Assembly (NCBI GenBank): GCA_016718655.1
Contig: JADKCV010000019.1
Coordinates: 15,668-79,667 of the forward strand
Source: Flavobacteriales bacterium
GTDB taxonomy: Bacteria; Bacteroidota; Bacteroidia; Flavobacteriales_F; PHOS-HE28
DNA: 64,000 nucleotides
Reading direction: 5' to 3'
The first letter of the stretch is position 1, and each line of letters starts with the position of its first letter. Positions 9,157 to 18,304 of the stretch are shown here, piece after piece. The notes under the pieces are model-generated. The model searched no databases. It was given only the letters and a program-made list of their open reading frames with translations, and was not told the DNA's origin. The translations under genes and the position numbers were made by a program.

Positions 9157-10056
9157 ATGATTGCGACATCCATCCGGCATTTGGTACTGGTTCTCGGCGC
9201 CCTGTTGCTGCCGGCCCTGGTGCACTCGCAACTGCTCGAACGGATCCCTCCGCGCGTGCATGTGGGCATCCGCACGATCGGGCACGCGGTGCTGCTGGCG
9301 GTCGGGGACAGCACCTCCTTGGTGCTCCCAGTGCAGCGCGAAGCCGACACCTACCTGATATCCTTCGGCGCGGAGTTCGGGTTCGTACCGGAGCGTGTGG
9401 CCGCTGTGGTGGATAGCGTGATGAAGGCGACACGGCTTTCGACTGACTACGTGGTGGAGGTGGAGCGCTGTGGAACGCGCGAGGTGGTACACAGCTACGA
9501 ACGCAGCGCCGCCGATACGCTCAACATCATGCCGTGCACGTCGCGGGCCTTGCCCCAGGCATGTTACACCATGCGGGTCACCCTGTTGGATGCTGGGGAA
9601 CACGACACGCGGTCGGCCGCTGCGCCGGTGGTGGTGACCAGTACCCCGACACGGCCCACCGGGTGGATCGTGTCGGGCATCCTTGTTCTACTTGCGGCGC
9701 TCCTTGTGATCCTCTGGTTCCGCAGGAAGGGCTCACCGGTGATCACCCATAGCGACACCGCGGTACCCCTGGGTGCGTTCCGCTTCGACCGGGCCAAACT
9801 GGAATTGATCATCCAGGACCAGAAGGTGGAGCTCAGCGGCAAGGAGGCCGAACTGCTCCACCTCCTGCACGGCAATGTGAACGAGACCGTGGCGCGTGAG
9901 GTGATGCTGAAGGAAGTGTGGGGCAATGAGAGCGACTACGTGGGCCGCACACTGGACGTCTTCGTCTCCAAACTGCGCAAGAAACTGGAGGCCGACCCCA
10001 ACGTGCGCATCGCCAACATCCGCGGCGTAGGGTATCGCTTGATCCTGGACAACTGA
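9157..10056 (+). CDS. Membrane-anchored winged-helix transcriptional regulator (ToxR-like layout)
   Basis: 299 residues from the ATG at 9157. Domain order: signal-like hydrophobic N-terminus (1-24), extracytoplasmic region (25-168, with Cys at 105, 127 and 136), one TM helix (about 170-188, GWIVSGILVLLAALLVILWF), and a cytoplasmic OmpR/PhoB-type winged helix (205-299; LSGKEAELLHLL, REVMLKEVWG, RTLDVFVSKLRKKL, IRGVGYRL). This combines a periplasmic sensor and a DNA-binding output in one chain without a kinase, like ToxR but with the DNA-binding domain at the C terminus. The signal sensed is unknown. It is divergent from two TonB-domain genes and flanked by TGTAAA repeats. Confidence 0.85.
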   Translation: MIATSIRHLVLVLGALLLPALVHSQLLERIPPRVHVGIRTIGHAVLLAVGDSTSLVLPVQREADTYLISFGAEFGFVPERVAAVVDSVMKATRLSTDYVVEVERCGTREVVHSYERSAADTLNIMPCTSRALPQACYTMRVTLLDAGEHDTRSAAAPVVVTSTPTRPTGWIVSGILVLLAALLVILWFRRKGSPVITHSDTAVPLGAFRFDRAKLELIIQDQKVELSGKEAELLHLLHGNVNETVAREVMLKEVWGNESDYVGRTLDVFVSKLRKKLEADPNVRIANIRGVGYRLILDN

Positions 10057-10150
10057 GGACGTGCGGGCGAAGTCCGTTCACCGCAGTATGCGCATCCACC
10101 CTTGCACTGAACGATCGGAAGGTCTCTGCGCTCGGGGTCAGTCGATCCTA

Positions 10151-10178
10151 GCCCCTAAAAATTGACGAGGTTAGGGGC
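10151..10178. repeat. Inverted repeat GCCCCTAA/TTAGGGGC
   Basis: Perfect 8-bp arms at 10151-10158 and 10171-10178 with a 12-base loop, between the regulator gene and a convergent lipoprotein gene. It could end transcription from both sides, but no T-run follows the stem on the plus strand. Nothing else is seen in 10057-10333. Confidence 0.35.
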
Positions 10179-10333
10179 CGCATTCCAACCGCTCCCATCG
10201 TCGAGATCCAAACGAAATGCGCCAGTACATCCAGCACCTGAACACAGCTGCATCCACTAACCATGCCTTGCGCAGCCCCCGCTGTCAGGTCGTGGGGGAG
10301 GTGGTCCTGGAGATGGTCGTGCTCCGGTGACTA

Positions 10334-11473
10334 TTAGGGCACAACCTTGATCGCGGTCTTCCCACCCAAATTGTCACTTCCGGCATTCAAGGTGCTCGCA
10401 ACGCCGTTCTTCCAAACCCGGATGAAGTTATCGTTACCCAGCACGATCTGTTCCTGGCCGGTAACGTATACATCCGAGCCATTCACTGCTATACTGAAGG
10501 CCTGAGCCTTGGATGCTGTACCGTCCGTCAGGTTCTGTGCTACCCCGTTCGTCCAAAGTTTCGCAGCTGACTTCGACCCTCCGGGCACGGTGTGCTCAAG
10601 GCCACAAACGTGGACAACCCCGCCGCTCACGGCGATGCCCAGCGCTTCTTCCGTGTTGGTGCCCGTGGTCAATACCGTCTCTGTTCCGTTCGTCCACACC
10701 TTGGCTTTGTTCTGCCCGGAATGGTTCTCGTACCCCGCCACGTGCACCACGCCGCCCACCACTGTAATGGACATGGCAGTGGCTTGGCCGATGCTACCAT
10801 CGGTCAGGAAATGTTCCACGCCATTCTTCCAATAGAGCGCACGATCACCTTTCCTGCCAGTGACATAGACATCACCGTTCGCGACATGGATGTCCGTGAC
10901 CTGCCCGGCACCCAATCCATATGTTTCATTGTTCTTCGCGTACATGGCATAGGTGCTGTCGAGGACCGTGTTCCCGAATTCCGTGTGGACCACCTTACGG
11001 GTGTAGCACGTGTAAACATCCGCTCCATCCAAGAACACGGCGATCGATTGCTCGTAGAACCGCTTACGCATGGAAGTGTTCCCTTCAGGGATGTAAACAC
11101 CATAGATCGTATCCAGGGCCACGGTCTGAGCGGCCCCATTGATCCAGTGGTCCCGGCGGAATACCAGTTGGTTATCCACCTGCGTGGTATGGTAGCCAAC
11201 AACATGCACATCACTTGAGGCGACGTCGATATCGCGTGTGTGAGTACTCTGCGAAGCGGAAGGCAGCGTGCTTTCCGTACCGTTGAACCAGACCTTCGCC
11301 ACCATGGTTCCGCCGACGTTCTCTGCCCCTGTCACGTACACATCCGCACTTGAAGACGCTGGAGGCGGCTCCGGGTTCGGTTCCTCGGTGGTTTCATCCT
11401 TCTTGCAAGCCACCAGTGATGATGCTAGCCACAGGACTTGTAAGTGGAGGGTGGGGAAACGAAGCATGATCAT
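10334..11473 (-). CDS. Lipoprotein of repeated DVYVTG/W-x-NG blades (beta-propeller)
   Basis: 379 residues. The N-terminus is a lipoprotein signal with lipobox SLVAC followed by KKDETTEEP, an acidic/Pro linker typical of Bacteroidota surface lipoproteins. The rest is a repeated unit of about 45 residues (SDVYVTGQEQ ... IRVWKNGVASTL), each with a V-Y/H-V-x-G strand and a W-x-NG turn, giving six to seven blades consistent with a beta-propeller. Function unknown; possibly extracellular binding. ATG at 11473 and a second ATG at 11467 are both possible. No T9SS domain is present. Confidence 0.78.
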   Translation of the reverse strand: MIMLRFPTLHLQVLWLASSLVACKKDETTEEPNPEPPPASSSADVYVTGAENVGGTMVAKVWFNGTESTLPSASQSTHTRDIDVASSDVHVVGYHTTQVDNQLVFRRDHWINGAAQTVALDTIYGVYIPEGNTSMRKRFYEQSIAVFLDGADVYTCYTRKVVHTEFGNTVLDSTYAMYAKNNETYGLGAGQVTDIHVANGDVYVTGRKGDRALYWKNGVEHFLTDGSIGQATAMSITVVGGVVHVAGYENHSGQNKAKVWTNGTETVLTTGTNTEEALGIAVSGGVVHVCGLEHTVPGGSKSAAKLWTNGVAQNLTDGTASKAQAFSIAVNGSDVYVTGQEQIVLGNDNFIRVWKNGVASTLNAGSDNLGGKTAIKVVP

Positions 11474-11718
11474 GGCGTGATACGACCAAAGATAAGACCC
11501 CGTCCAAGCCCAGCTTCACGTGTGCTCGCCTGGGCAGGCCGTCACTCCAACACCACCCGTTGGGCATACGAGCCTTGGTCGGACCGTAGCGAGGCCGTGC
11601 TTTCTCTAACTGGCGTGGGGGGCCAGTGGTCGCCAGTTACCTCTGGAAGAGACCGAACGAGGCCCGACCCTCACGCAAGTTGAGTCGCTGAACGATCCTG
11701 CCAGCTCGCGGAAGCGAT

Positions 11719-13039
11719 CTACTCCTTCACCACGTTGAACACGAAGCTGGAATCGCGGGTGGTGGCGCGTAAGGTGTAGACGCCGATGCTGAGCGCAGAG
11801 ATGTCGATCACGCCTGAACTGCTTCCCAGCGTGTGGTGCGCCACCCGTTGCCCTTGCGCGTTGTAGAGCGAGACCATCATCACGTCCTCTGTACTCGATA
11901 ACGTCAGGAGATCTTGAGCAGGGTTCGGGAACAGGGAAAGGTTCGACACTTTGCTCTCGTTCGTGGTGATGCCGGTCCCTGTCTCGAACAACAATTCATC
12001 GAAGTACACCACCCACCCGTTCGCGGCAAAGGGGGACTGATCGTCCCAGCCGGCGACGTACTCCCCGTTCGGGGAAATGGCGATGGCCGTGCCCATGCGG
12101 TCGTTCGGTGCGTTGACGTCAAGCCCGTTGATCAGCAGGACATCCCGTAGGAACCGTGGCTGACTGCTCAGAGCGGGATGGTAGATGATGGCGTCGCGCA
12201 ACAAGCTGCCGAACTCGCCGAACTTCTGCGCATATCCCACGGCGACACCATTGTTGGATACGCTGGTGAAGGTTGCCGCGATGTAGCCGAAGGGAATGTC
12301 GAAGGTGGTGAACTCGTCCGTACCGCGGTCGTAGATGAAGGGCTGGTTATCGAAGTCGCCGACCATCACCGAGGAGGCATTGATGTCGTTCACTGCATTG
12401 GTGCTGAACTGGGGCAGTGTGGTGCCGACCGGGATTATCTCCAGGTCCGGCGTGATGTATACTGGTATGCGTCGCGTTCCACCGCCCAGACCCCTCATCA
12501 TCCGCCCAGCCACCGATGGTGCCATCGTTGGTGATCACATAGCCGGCCACCGCTTCATACGCCGGGTCGAAGATCTCCGTGAGCACGCCGGTCTGGGTGT
12601 TGTACTTGAAGGTGCCGAAGTCGCAGCAGCCGATGGACATCTGCCCGGTGACCCACACGCCGTTGGGCGAGATACCGAACGTGGAGAACGAGGACTCCGT
12701 TGGGTTCGATGCCGGGAACCAGCCGATCGGGTTCCACACGCCGTCCCGCTTGTACCCGGGTTGCAGGATGAAATTCGGCTCGTCCAGGAACATGGACCCG
12801 GCCACATCGCCATTGTTGTTGATCGAGACCATCTCCGTGGCTTCAGTCTCCATCGGGGTCCACACCTCGGTGGCGAAGTCGAAGTAGGCACCACCACTCA
12901 CCGCCACACCATTGTCGTTGATGTCGTTGAACCGGCTCCCGAACGAACTCGCGATGTAGTAGTCCATCTGGGCGAAGGTGATGGCCGCATAGGCGCAGCC
13001 GGTCAGCAGCAGTGCGATCCGGGTGTAAGGACTTCTCAT
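11719..13039 (-). CDS. T9SS-cargo protein, split by one frameshift near 12,500
   Basis: The start ATG at 13039 opens a signal peptide (SPYTRIALLLTGCAYAAITFA). Two halves lie in different frames: the first reads to IGGWADDEG near 12,500, the second continues with RRIPVYITPDLEIIPVG. Both halves carry the same extracellular repeat (ISPNGVWVTGQ / ISPNGEYVAGWD, VSINNNGDVAG / VSNNGVAVGYA), so this is one gene of about 440 codons. The end is a T9SS type A sorting domain (LSLFPNPAQDLLTLSS ... YNAQGQRV ... GVYTLRA). The break is next to a GGGG run, favouring a sequencing error over a true pseudogene. Repeats of this kind (HAF-like) occur in secreted propeller proteins of unknown function. Confidence 0.75.
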
Positions 13040-13122
13040 GGGTTCGGGGTTGGTCGTGGTTCCCAACAAAGGTAGACGCCTCCGGATCGGTCATGGACCC
13101 GGTTCGCGATGACCTTGAACAC

Positions 13123-13545
13123 TCAAGGAGCAGTCCGCGATCGGTCCTCCACGTAGTACACCGTATCCCTGCAGATCAAGCCGCATGGGGTCTCGTGTAC
13201 CACCATGAGCCCACGCCGACCATCGGCCATGCGGAAGGGGAGGCGCATGAACAAGTCGATGACCGAGGACCCTTCGATGTGTAGAATGCTGCGGTCGCCT
13301 CGGCCTACCGCGACCATGCCCCCGTGTTCGCTGATGCGCCACACCGCGCGATAGTCCCCGCTCGTCGTATCCAAGGCCTCTTCCCCCATGATCATGTTCG
13401 TGCGGAAAGCGGCGAAGTCCGCGCTGTCCGCAGCACTGGCCCAATGCGGCTGACCGAAGGGGAAGGCGTCTAGTTGATCAGTGGTCGGATCCTGTGCGTG
13501 GGCCGCTAGCGGCAACAGCAGGAGGAAGGTGAGGAGGTTGTGCAT
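13123..13545 (-). CDS. Secreted protein of unknown function
   Basis: 140 residues with a clear signal peptide (MHNLLTFLLLLPLAAHAQ) and a single small domain (AVWRISEHGGMVAVGRGDR, VIDLFMRLPFRMADGRRG, two Cys in TPCGLICRDTVYYVE). No family is recognised. It lies just upstream, on the same strand, of the split cargo gene (83 bp), so they may be co-transcribed. The two close cysteines could form a disulfide. Confidence 0.6.
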   Translation of the reverse strand: MHNLLTFLLLLPLAAHAQDPTTDQLDAFPFGQPHWASAADSADFAAFRTNMIMGEEALDTTSGDYRAVWRISEHGGMVAVGRGDRSILHIEGSSVIDLFMRLPFRMADGRRGLMVVHETPCGLICRDTVYYVEDRSRTAP

Positions 13546-13728
13546 CGTAGTGTGCGGTACACGGATCCGGGGGATAGGTTCACTGCCGCGAGGACAGCCA
13601 CGTACTTGGATGGTAACCTCAGCGCGGGGATCGGCGCATCACACAGGTAGCCTCAGGTCGTCCATCACTTCCCACCGATCCGGTGATCTCGTGCACCCAA
13701 CACCGCCTTCGCACGATCTTCGCTGCGC

Positions 13729-14544
13729 ATGCGCTACCACGTCCATCCGGCACCCCACGACCTGGCCCACGTGGTGCGCTTCTTCTGGACCGTGGAAAGC
13801 GAGGCTACCGGTGATGTGCCACACCGCTTGACCGCCGAGACCTGCCCCAACCTGGTGTTCACGGTCCAGGGCGCGTTCACCGAGGCCGATGGTCGCGCGG
13901 CACCACGCGCGCACCTCGCGGGTGCGTTGCAGGCACGGGCGGACATGATGGCGCACGGGCCTTTCCGCTTGATCGGCGTGTACCTGTGGCCGTGGAGCAC
14001 AGAGGTTCTTTTCGGCCAAGCGGCAGAAGCGTGTATCGGCCGTTTCATGGACCTGCGCACGTTGGCACCCGATCTGGCCCAATTGTGTAGCACATGGCCC
14101 GAATGCGATGCCGATGTCGAACACAGCCTTGCCACGCTCACTTTCGGCCTGCGCAGGTTGGTGGACCCCAGCCGTGTACCCGCCGAAGCCATGCAGCACG
14201 TGGTGCATGAAATGTTGGGCGCCCAGGTGGACCGCTCCATCGATGACCATGCCGTGCACTGCGGGCTCGCCCGGCGGCAGTTCGAACGGCGCTTCAAGGC
14301 ATCAACAGGTTTCCCTCCCGCGCTCTTCCAGCGCATCGCACGGTTCCAACGCACCTACCGTATGCTGGAGGACGGTACCGCCACCTCGCTCACGGACATC
14401 GCCCTCGCCGGCGGCTACTTCGACCAGTCCCACTTCATCCGCGAGTTCAAACGCTACAGCGGCCTCAACCCGCGCGATTACTTCGTCAAGGCCCCCGACA
14501 AGGTGGACAACTTCTTGCGGCTCGCCAGCGCACCACGCAGCTGA
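13729..14544 (+). CDS. AraC-family transcriptional regulator
   Basis: 271 residues. The N-terminal ~150 residues resemble the sensor domain found in many short AraC regulators (YHVHPAPHDLAHVVRFFWTV, then LVFTVQG and GPFRLIGVYL). The C-terminal ~100 residues are two helix-turn-helix units of the AraC type: CGLARRQFERRFKASTGFPP, then SLTDIALAGGYFDQSHFIRE with the family signature FKRYSGLNPRDYF. It probably activates nearby genes in response to a small ligand. The VOC-family gene 55 bp downstream on the same strand is a natural target or operon partner. Confidence 0.88.
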   Translation: MRYHVHPAPHDLAHVVRFFWTVESEATGDVPHRLTAETCPNLVFTVQGAFTEADGRAAPRAHLAGALQARADMMAHGPFRLIGVYLWPWSTEVLFGQAAEACIGRFMDLRTLAPDLAQLCSTWPECDADVEHSLATLTFGLRRLVDPSRVPAEAMQHVVHEMLGAQVDRSIDDHAVHCGLARRQFERRFKASTGFPPALFQRIARFQRTYRMLEDGTATSLTDIALAGGYFDQSHFIREFKRYSGLNPRDYFVKAPDKVDNFLRLASAPRS

Positions 14545-14598
14545 GGCCATTACGCGATCGTCCAATTTTGCGGCCACCTTGCGCCCGTGCTTTGCATC

Positions 14599-14980
14599 AT
14601 GAACGCACCGCGATCCCCGCCGGGCACCACCGGCTTACTCCTTCCTCGTCGCTGATGCCGAAGCTTTCATCGCCTTCCTCAAGCAGGCTTTCCAAGCCAC
14701 CGACCGCGAGATGCACCGTGACGATTCGGGACGCGTGATGCATGCCGAGCTCACCATCGGCGACAGCGTGCTCATGCTGGGCCAGGCCTCCGGTGAATGG
14801 AAGGCGGCAACCATCATGAACTACCTCTACGTGGCCGATACCCACGCCACGCACCACACCTGCCTCGCCGCAGGCTGCACCGAACTCTACGCACCACGCG
14901 ATGAGCAATACGGCATGCGCAGCTCCGGAATACTGGACAGATGGGGCAATACTTGGTGGCTGGCGCAGCCGGTGGGGTAG
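14599..14980 (+). CDS. VOC/glyoxalase-fold protein (PhnB-like), N-terminus with two one-base deletions
   Basis: The body (from about 14,642) reads FLVADAEAFIAFLKQAF, MHAELTIGDSVLMLGQA, then RWGNTWWLAQPVG, which is the PhnB-like branch of the vicinal-oxygen-chelate superfamily. The expected beginning is spread over three frames: MNAP (14599), AIPAGHHRLTP (14610) and then YSFLVADAEAF (14636). This implies single-base losses near 14,609 and 14,637. Members of the family bind metals and act as isomerases, dioxygenases or drug-binding proteins; the substrate here is unknown. It follows an AraC regulator on the same strand. Confidence 0.72.
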
Positions 14981-14997
14981 GTGAGGGTCCCACGGGT

Positions 14998-15609
14998 TCA
15001 GCAGAACGGCTGCCGGATGATGGTGCGCAACTTTTCCGGTGCGGAACGGCGCGCATCGCTCAGGTAGATCTCGCGGTGCCACCCGCGCATCACCTTGCCT
15101 TTGGAGCGGATGAAGGCGTGGAGTTTCGCGATGGTCGGCCCTTCGTCGGCATAGGGTCCGGTGTGCAGCACCTGCGCACAGGGGCCTTCGGTCATGTCCT
15201 GGATCCGCACCAGGTCCATGGCGGGGAGCACCTTCTTCTTGCGTCCCAGTTCGGCCTTCGCCGCCTTCAAAGCCTTCACCGTGACGATGGACGGTTGCAT
15301 GATCATTGCCGTCCACTTCCACTTGTCCTTGCGCGCTTGCTCGAAGTCGTCCATGTCGTCGGCCCACCACAGAGCTTCCAAGGGCATCACCGTATAGTCG
15401 ATGGCCTCGGCGCCTTGCTTGAACATGAACTTGAGCGTGTAGCTGAGCCCATACAACGTGGTGATGGCATCGGCGAAGGCCTGGCTGGTGTTCGGGTCCC
15501 CCTGACCTTCGATCATGAGGTAGCGCAGCCGTGGCACTTTCACCAAGGCCGGCTCAACGGTGGCCTTGTACAGTGCAGCATGGTCCTTCTTCAGGTCGAG
15601 CTTCTTCAT
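14998..15609 (-). CDS. GyrI-like small-molecule-binding domain protein
   Basis: 203 residues. The sequence (KVPRLRYLMIEGQGDPNTS, YTLKFMFKQ, YTVMPLEALWWADD, then GPCAQVLHTGPYADEGPTI and KVMRGWHREIYLSDARR) matches stand-alone GyrI-like proteins, the ligand-binding half of BmrR/Rob-type regulators without a DNA-binding domain. Such proteins bind or hydrolyse hydrophobic cationic compounds. It is convergent with the VOC gene 18 bp away. Both proteins suggest small-molecule handling, but a shared pathway is not shown. Confidence 0.85.
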   Translation of the reverse strand: MKKLDLKKDHAALYKATVEPALVKVPRLRYLMIEGQGDPNTSQAFADAITTLYGLSYTLKFMFKQGAEAIDYTVMPLEALWWADDMDDFEQARKDKWKWTAMIMQPSIVTVKALKAAKAELGRKKKVLPAMDLVRIQDMTEGPCAQVLHTGPYADEGPTIAKLHAFIRSKGKVMRGWHREIYLSDARRSAPEKLRTIIRQPFC

Positions 15610-15710
15610 GACAGCAAGCTAGCGGGACCGCTGCTGCCAGGAAGTGATGCCCGTCATCTGGCCACCGGCGAACGAAGTGTCTGGAACGGCGCTCCTGCGG
15701 CCGCTGGGGT

Positions 15711-16118
15711 TCATCGGGCTGCTCCCGGATCCATGTGCTCCGCCAACCAGGCCAGCGCCGAAGGTTCATCGTCGAAGGTGCGCAGCGGGAAATCGGTCCG
15801 GAAGTAGGTCGCGTAGAGGGCACATAATTCCTTGTGCATCTTGGTGTTCGTCACGATCGCGAAGACCTTGGTATAGGAACTGGCATCGGTGCCCTTATAG
15901 TGGTCCGAATTCATGACGTTCAACTCGAAATCGATGTCCTCCGGTACGGTGGCGAGCACGGCGGTGGGTTTGTTCGCGGCGAGTTGCTTGCGTGCCGCAC
16001 GGACCTCGGCCAACCCCTTCACCGAGAGGATCACTCCGGGCCGGAACCGGACGTGGATCAGCTCGGTCTCGTCGCATTCCACGATGGCCAGTCCGGTTTC
16101 GATCGCGCGCATAGGCAT
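15711..16118 (-). CDS. STAS-like (SpoIIAA-type) small protein
   Basis: About 135 residues from the ATG at 16118 (MPMRAIETGLAIVEC); an ATG two codons later is equally possible. The longer open frame upstream is not coding-like. The pattern is a strand (LIHVRFRPG), helix (GLAEVRAARKQLAANKP), strand (AVLATVPEDIDF) and later ATYFRTDFPLRTFDDEPSALAWL, matching small STAS/SEC14-like proteins common in Bacteroidota whose C-terminal helix follows an F-x-D/E-E-x-x-A-L-x-W-L motif. Role unknown. Confidence 0.7.
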   Translation of the reverse strand: MPMRAIETGLAIVECDETELIHVRFRPGVILSVKGLAEVRAARKQLAANKPTAVLATVPEDIDFELNVMNSDHYKGTDASSYTKVFAIVTNTKMHKELCALYATYFRTDFPLRTFDDEPSALAWLAEHMDPGAAR

Positions 16119-16271
16119 GACGGCGAATATAGTGGCGGTTATGTTCCTGGGCAAGGGCACCGGGTGCGTGGTGCCCATCCATTGTGGATACTGCTCGTTG
16201 ATCCGGATCACCCCCGTGGCCGCACACACTAAGGACATTTGGGCAGATCGTTTGCCCCGCCTGATCGACCG

Positions 16272-17216
16272 TTACATCCGCACGATCCGCTGCGCCTTCA
16301 CCACACGGCCATCCACTTCCAGCACACTGAGGTAGGTGCCCGCAGGTGCCTCCTTGCCTGAGGCATCCCGACCATCCCATTGCGTGGTATATCGTCCCTG
16401 GTCCTGCTGGCCGGCGATGAGCATGCTCACTTCGCGTCCATTCGCGTCGGTGATCAGCACACGCACCTGCGCCGAGCGGAACACGTTGAAGTGGATGCTG
16501 CACCGTTCCGTCATGGGATTGGGATACACCGGCAGCAGATCGCCGTCCGTACCAAAGCGGTTGGGCTTGATGCCCACGGTGCCATCCAGTACGATGTCGA
16601 ACTGACCATCGAGCTGGTCCTCTCCGATGCTGTTGAGCGGTATGATCCGTTGAGCCGCGTCGGGCTGCGAGGCCCATGGATCAGCAGCGATGTAGGGGTC
16701 ACCCTCGAAGTACAACTGGGTGATCAGTCCTGGAAAGCCCGGTTTCGTCACCTTGAAGTGGATGTGCTTCGGACGGTACTGGTTCCCGTTCAGGTATGCG
16801 CCCGGCAGGATGGTCTCGAAGGCGTAGAGGCCATTCTCATCGCTGAACACCGTGCCCCGTAACAGGAAGTTCTGCGAGGTGTCATAGACCGCAGCGGCGT
16901 TGGCCTGCCACACTTCGATCTTCACCCCTGATATCGGCGTTTCGCAGTCGTTGGCAAGTGTCGTTCCGCTGATGAAGAGCCGCGTGCCGGGCTCGCCGGG
17001 CTGGGCCACCTGCGCGGTGTTGGGCGAGCCGGGCAGGTAGAAGGGGCCTTGGATGTCATCCGTGGTGGCCGCACATCCACCACCCGGTGCGAGCGGGGTG
17101 CCGAAGAGGTCGCGGGGGATCAACAGAGAGCCCACACCCAGTAGGGAAGAGGCCCGCAGGAATTGGCGGCGGTCAAGGCCTTTTATAGGACGGGATGGAC
17201 GTTCGTTGGTGCTCAT
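16272..17216 (-). CDS. Intradiol ring-cleavage dioxygenase with Tat signal and T9SS sorting domain
   Basis: 314 residues. Residues 15-33 form a twin-arginine signal (DRRQFLRASSLLGVGSLL). Residues ~48-215 are an intradiol dioxygenase domain like protocatechuate 3,4-dioxygenase; the four non-haem Fe(III) ligands align with Tyr111, Tyr141, His151 and His153 (motif RPKHIHF), followed by the conserved ITQLYFEGDPYI. Residues ~228-314 are a T9SS type A sorting domain (PVYPNPMTERCSIHF, DANGREV, AGTYLSVLEV). The enzyme would cleave a catechol-type ring outside the cell or on its surface. Having both a Tat signal and a T9SS domain is unusual. It starts four bases after a T9SS cargo gene ends, so they form an operon. 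Confidence 0.85.
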   Translation of the reverse strand: MSTNERPSRPIKGLDRRQFLRASSLLGVGSLLIPRDLFGTPLAPGGGCAATTDDIQGPFYLPGSPNTAQVAQPGEPGTRLFISGTTLANDCETPISGVKIEVWQANAAAVYDTSQNFLLRGTVFSDENGLYAFETILPGAYLNGNQYRPKHIHFKVTKPGFPGLITQLYFEGDPYIAADPWASQPDAAQRIIPLNSIGEDQLDGQFDIVLDGTVGIKPNRFGTDGDLLPVYPNPMTERCSIHFNVFRSAQVRVLITDANGREVSMLIAGQQDQGRYTTQWDGRDASGKEAPAGTYLSVLEVDGRVVKAQRIVRM

Positions 17217-17220
17217 GGGG

Positions 17221-18207
17221 TCAAAGGATCAGGATCCGTTGTGTGAAGATGCGTCCATTAGGGGCTGCAACCCGCAACAGGTAGGGTCCCGCTGCCCGTG
17301 CGCTGGCATCCAGCATGGTTTGTGGGCTGCTCGTGCGGGAGTTATGGGTAATGCGTCCAGTGGCATCATACAGTTCCACGGCCCCGATGCCGGATCCATC
17401 CGCTGTGGTGACGGTGATGCTGCGGTCCACTACGGAAATGATCGGAGCGGCATCGGTCATTTCGGTGATAGCGTTCAAACCAGCGATGCAGGGTCCGAAG
17501 TATCGGAAGGGTAGCAGGTTCGGCTGGCTTTGGAAGAAGAGGGACCAAGGGCCGTTGGTAACTCCATCGTTACGTGTCACGCCATACCGGTAACTGCCGG
17601 TAGGGCCGTTGGTCTGCTGAGCGCGCAGCGTGTAATCGCCGGCTGGCAAGCACACCTCTTCCTCGTCCATCTGCACGGTGGTCGTGCTGATGTCCCAAGT
17701 GCCATTGCTCACGGTGGCACCGTTGACATCCGTGATCTGCCAGTTGAAGCTGGCATTGACCACCGATCCCGTGTTGAAGAAGTATACACGGAAAGGCGTG
17801 CAAGCTTCTGCCGGACAAAGGCTCTCCGACAGGGGGTAGGTGCATGTCTCAGTACCGTTCATCCCTTGGTGTGTAAGCACCAGTGTGCCGGTGAAGGAGG
17901 GAGGTGGCAGCAGTTGTCCGGGTTGCAACACGGAGCTGTGTGTTTGTGGGTTGCTGCCGATACCGAAGAAGGTCACTTGTTCACGGGTGATGGTGTCTCC
18001 CCCGGCATCCACCAAATGGAAGGCGGGATAACTGAAGAAGCTGCCTTCTGCTGCCTGGGCCACCACCTCGATGGCGGTGTCATTGAAGGCGGCGTAGGTG
18101 ACGGCATTGATGATGAGATCCGCGCAGGTGCCTTGCGCGAAACCATGCGTTGAATGCAGCACCAACGCCAAGGCGAGCAGGTTGGTAGGAAGGATCGGTG
18201 TTCTCAT
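17221..18207 (-). CDS. T9SS-secreted protein of unknown function
   Basis: 328 residues from the ATG at 18207, chosen for the signal peptide (ILPTNLLALALVLHSTHGFAQ). The mature part contains Ig/fibronectin-like stretches (VNASFNWQITDVNGATVSNG, GDYTLRAQQTNGPTG). The end has sorting-domain features (SITVTTADGSGIGAVELYDA, TGRITHN, AGPYLLRV, FTQRILIL). The gene precedes the dioxygenase by four bases and follows an AraC-type regulator by about 100 bp, giving a likely regulator-cargo-enzyme unit on one strand. The passenger function is not recognised. Confidence 0.78.
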   Translation of the reverse strand: MRTPILPTNLLALALVLHSTHGFAQGTCADLIINAVTYAAFNDTAIEVVAQAAEGSFFSYPAFHLVDAGGDTITREQVTFFGIGSNPQTHSSVLQPGQLLPPPSFTGTLVLTHQGMNGTETCTYPLSESLCPAEACTPFRVYFFNTGSVVNASFNWQITDVNGATVSNGTWDISTTTVQMDEEEVCLPAGDYTLRAQQTNGPTGSYRYGVTRNDGVTNGPWSLFFQSQPNLLPFRYFGPCIAGLNAITEMTDAAPIISVVDRSITVTTADGSGIGAVELYDATGRITHNSRTSSPQTMLDASARAAGPYLLRVAAPNGRIFTQRILIL

Positions 18208-18304
18208 GGGGTTCAGATGAGGGTTCCAGATGCGCATGGGATGCTTGTGTTTGATGATCACAAAGCTCCTCGATGCTCCACCCGCCCTCAATGGACGGAT
18301 ACGG

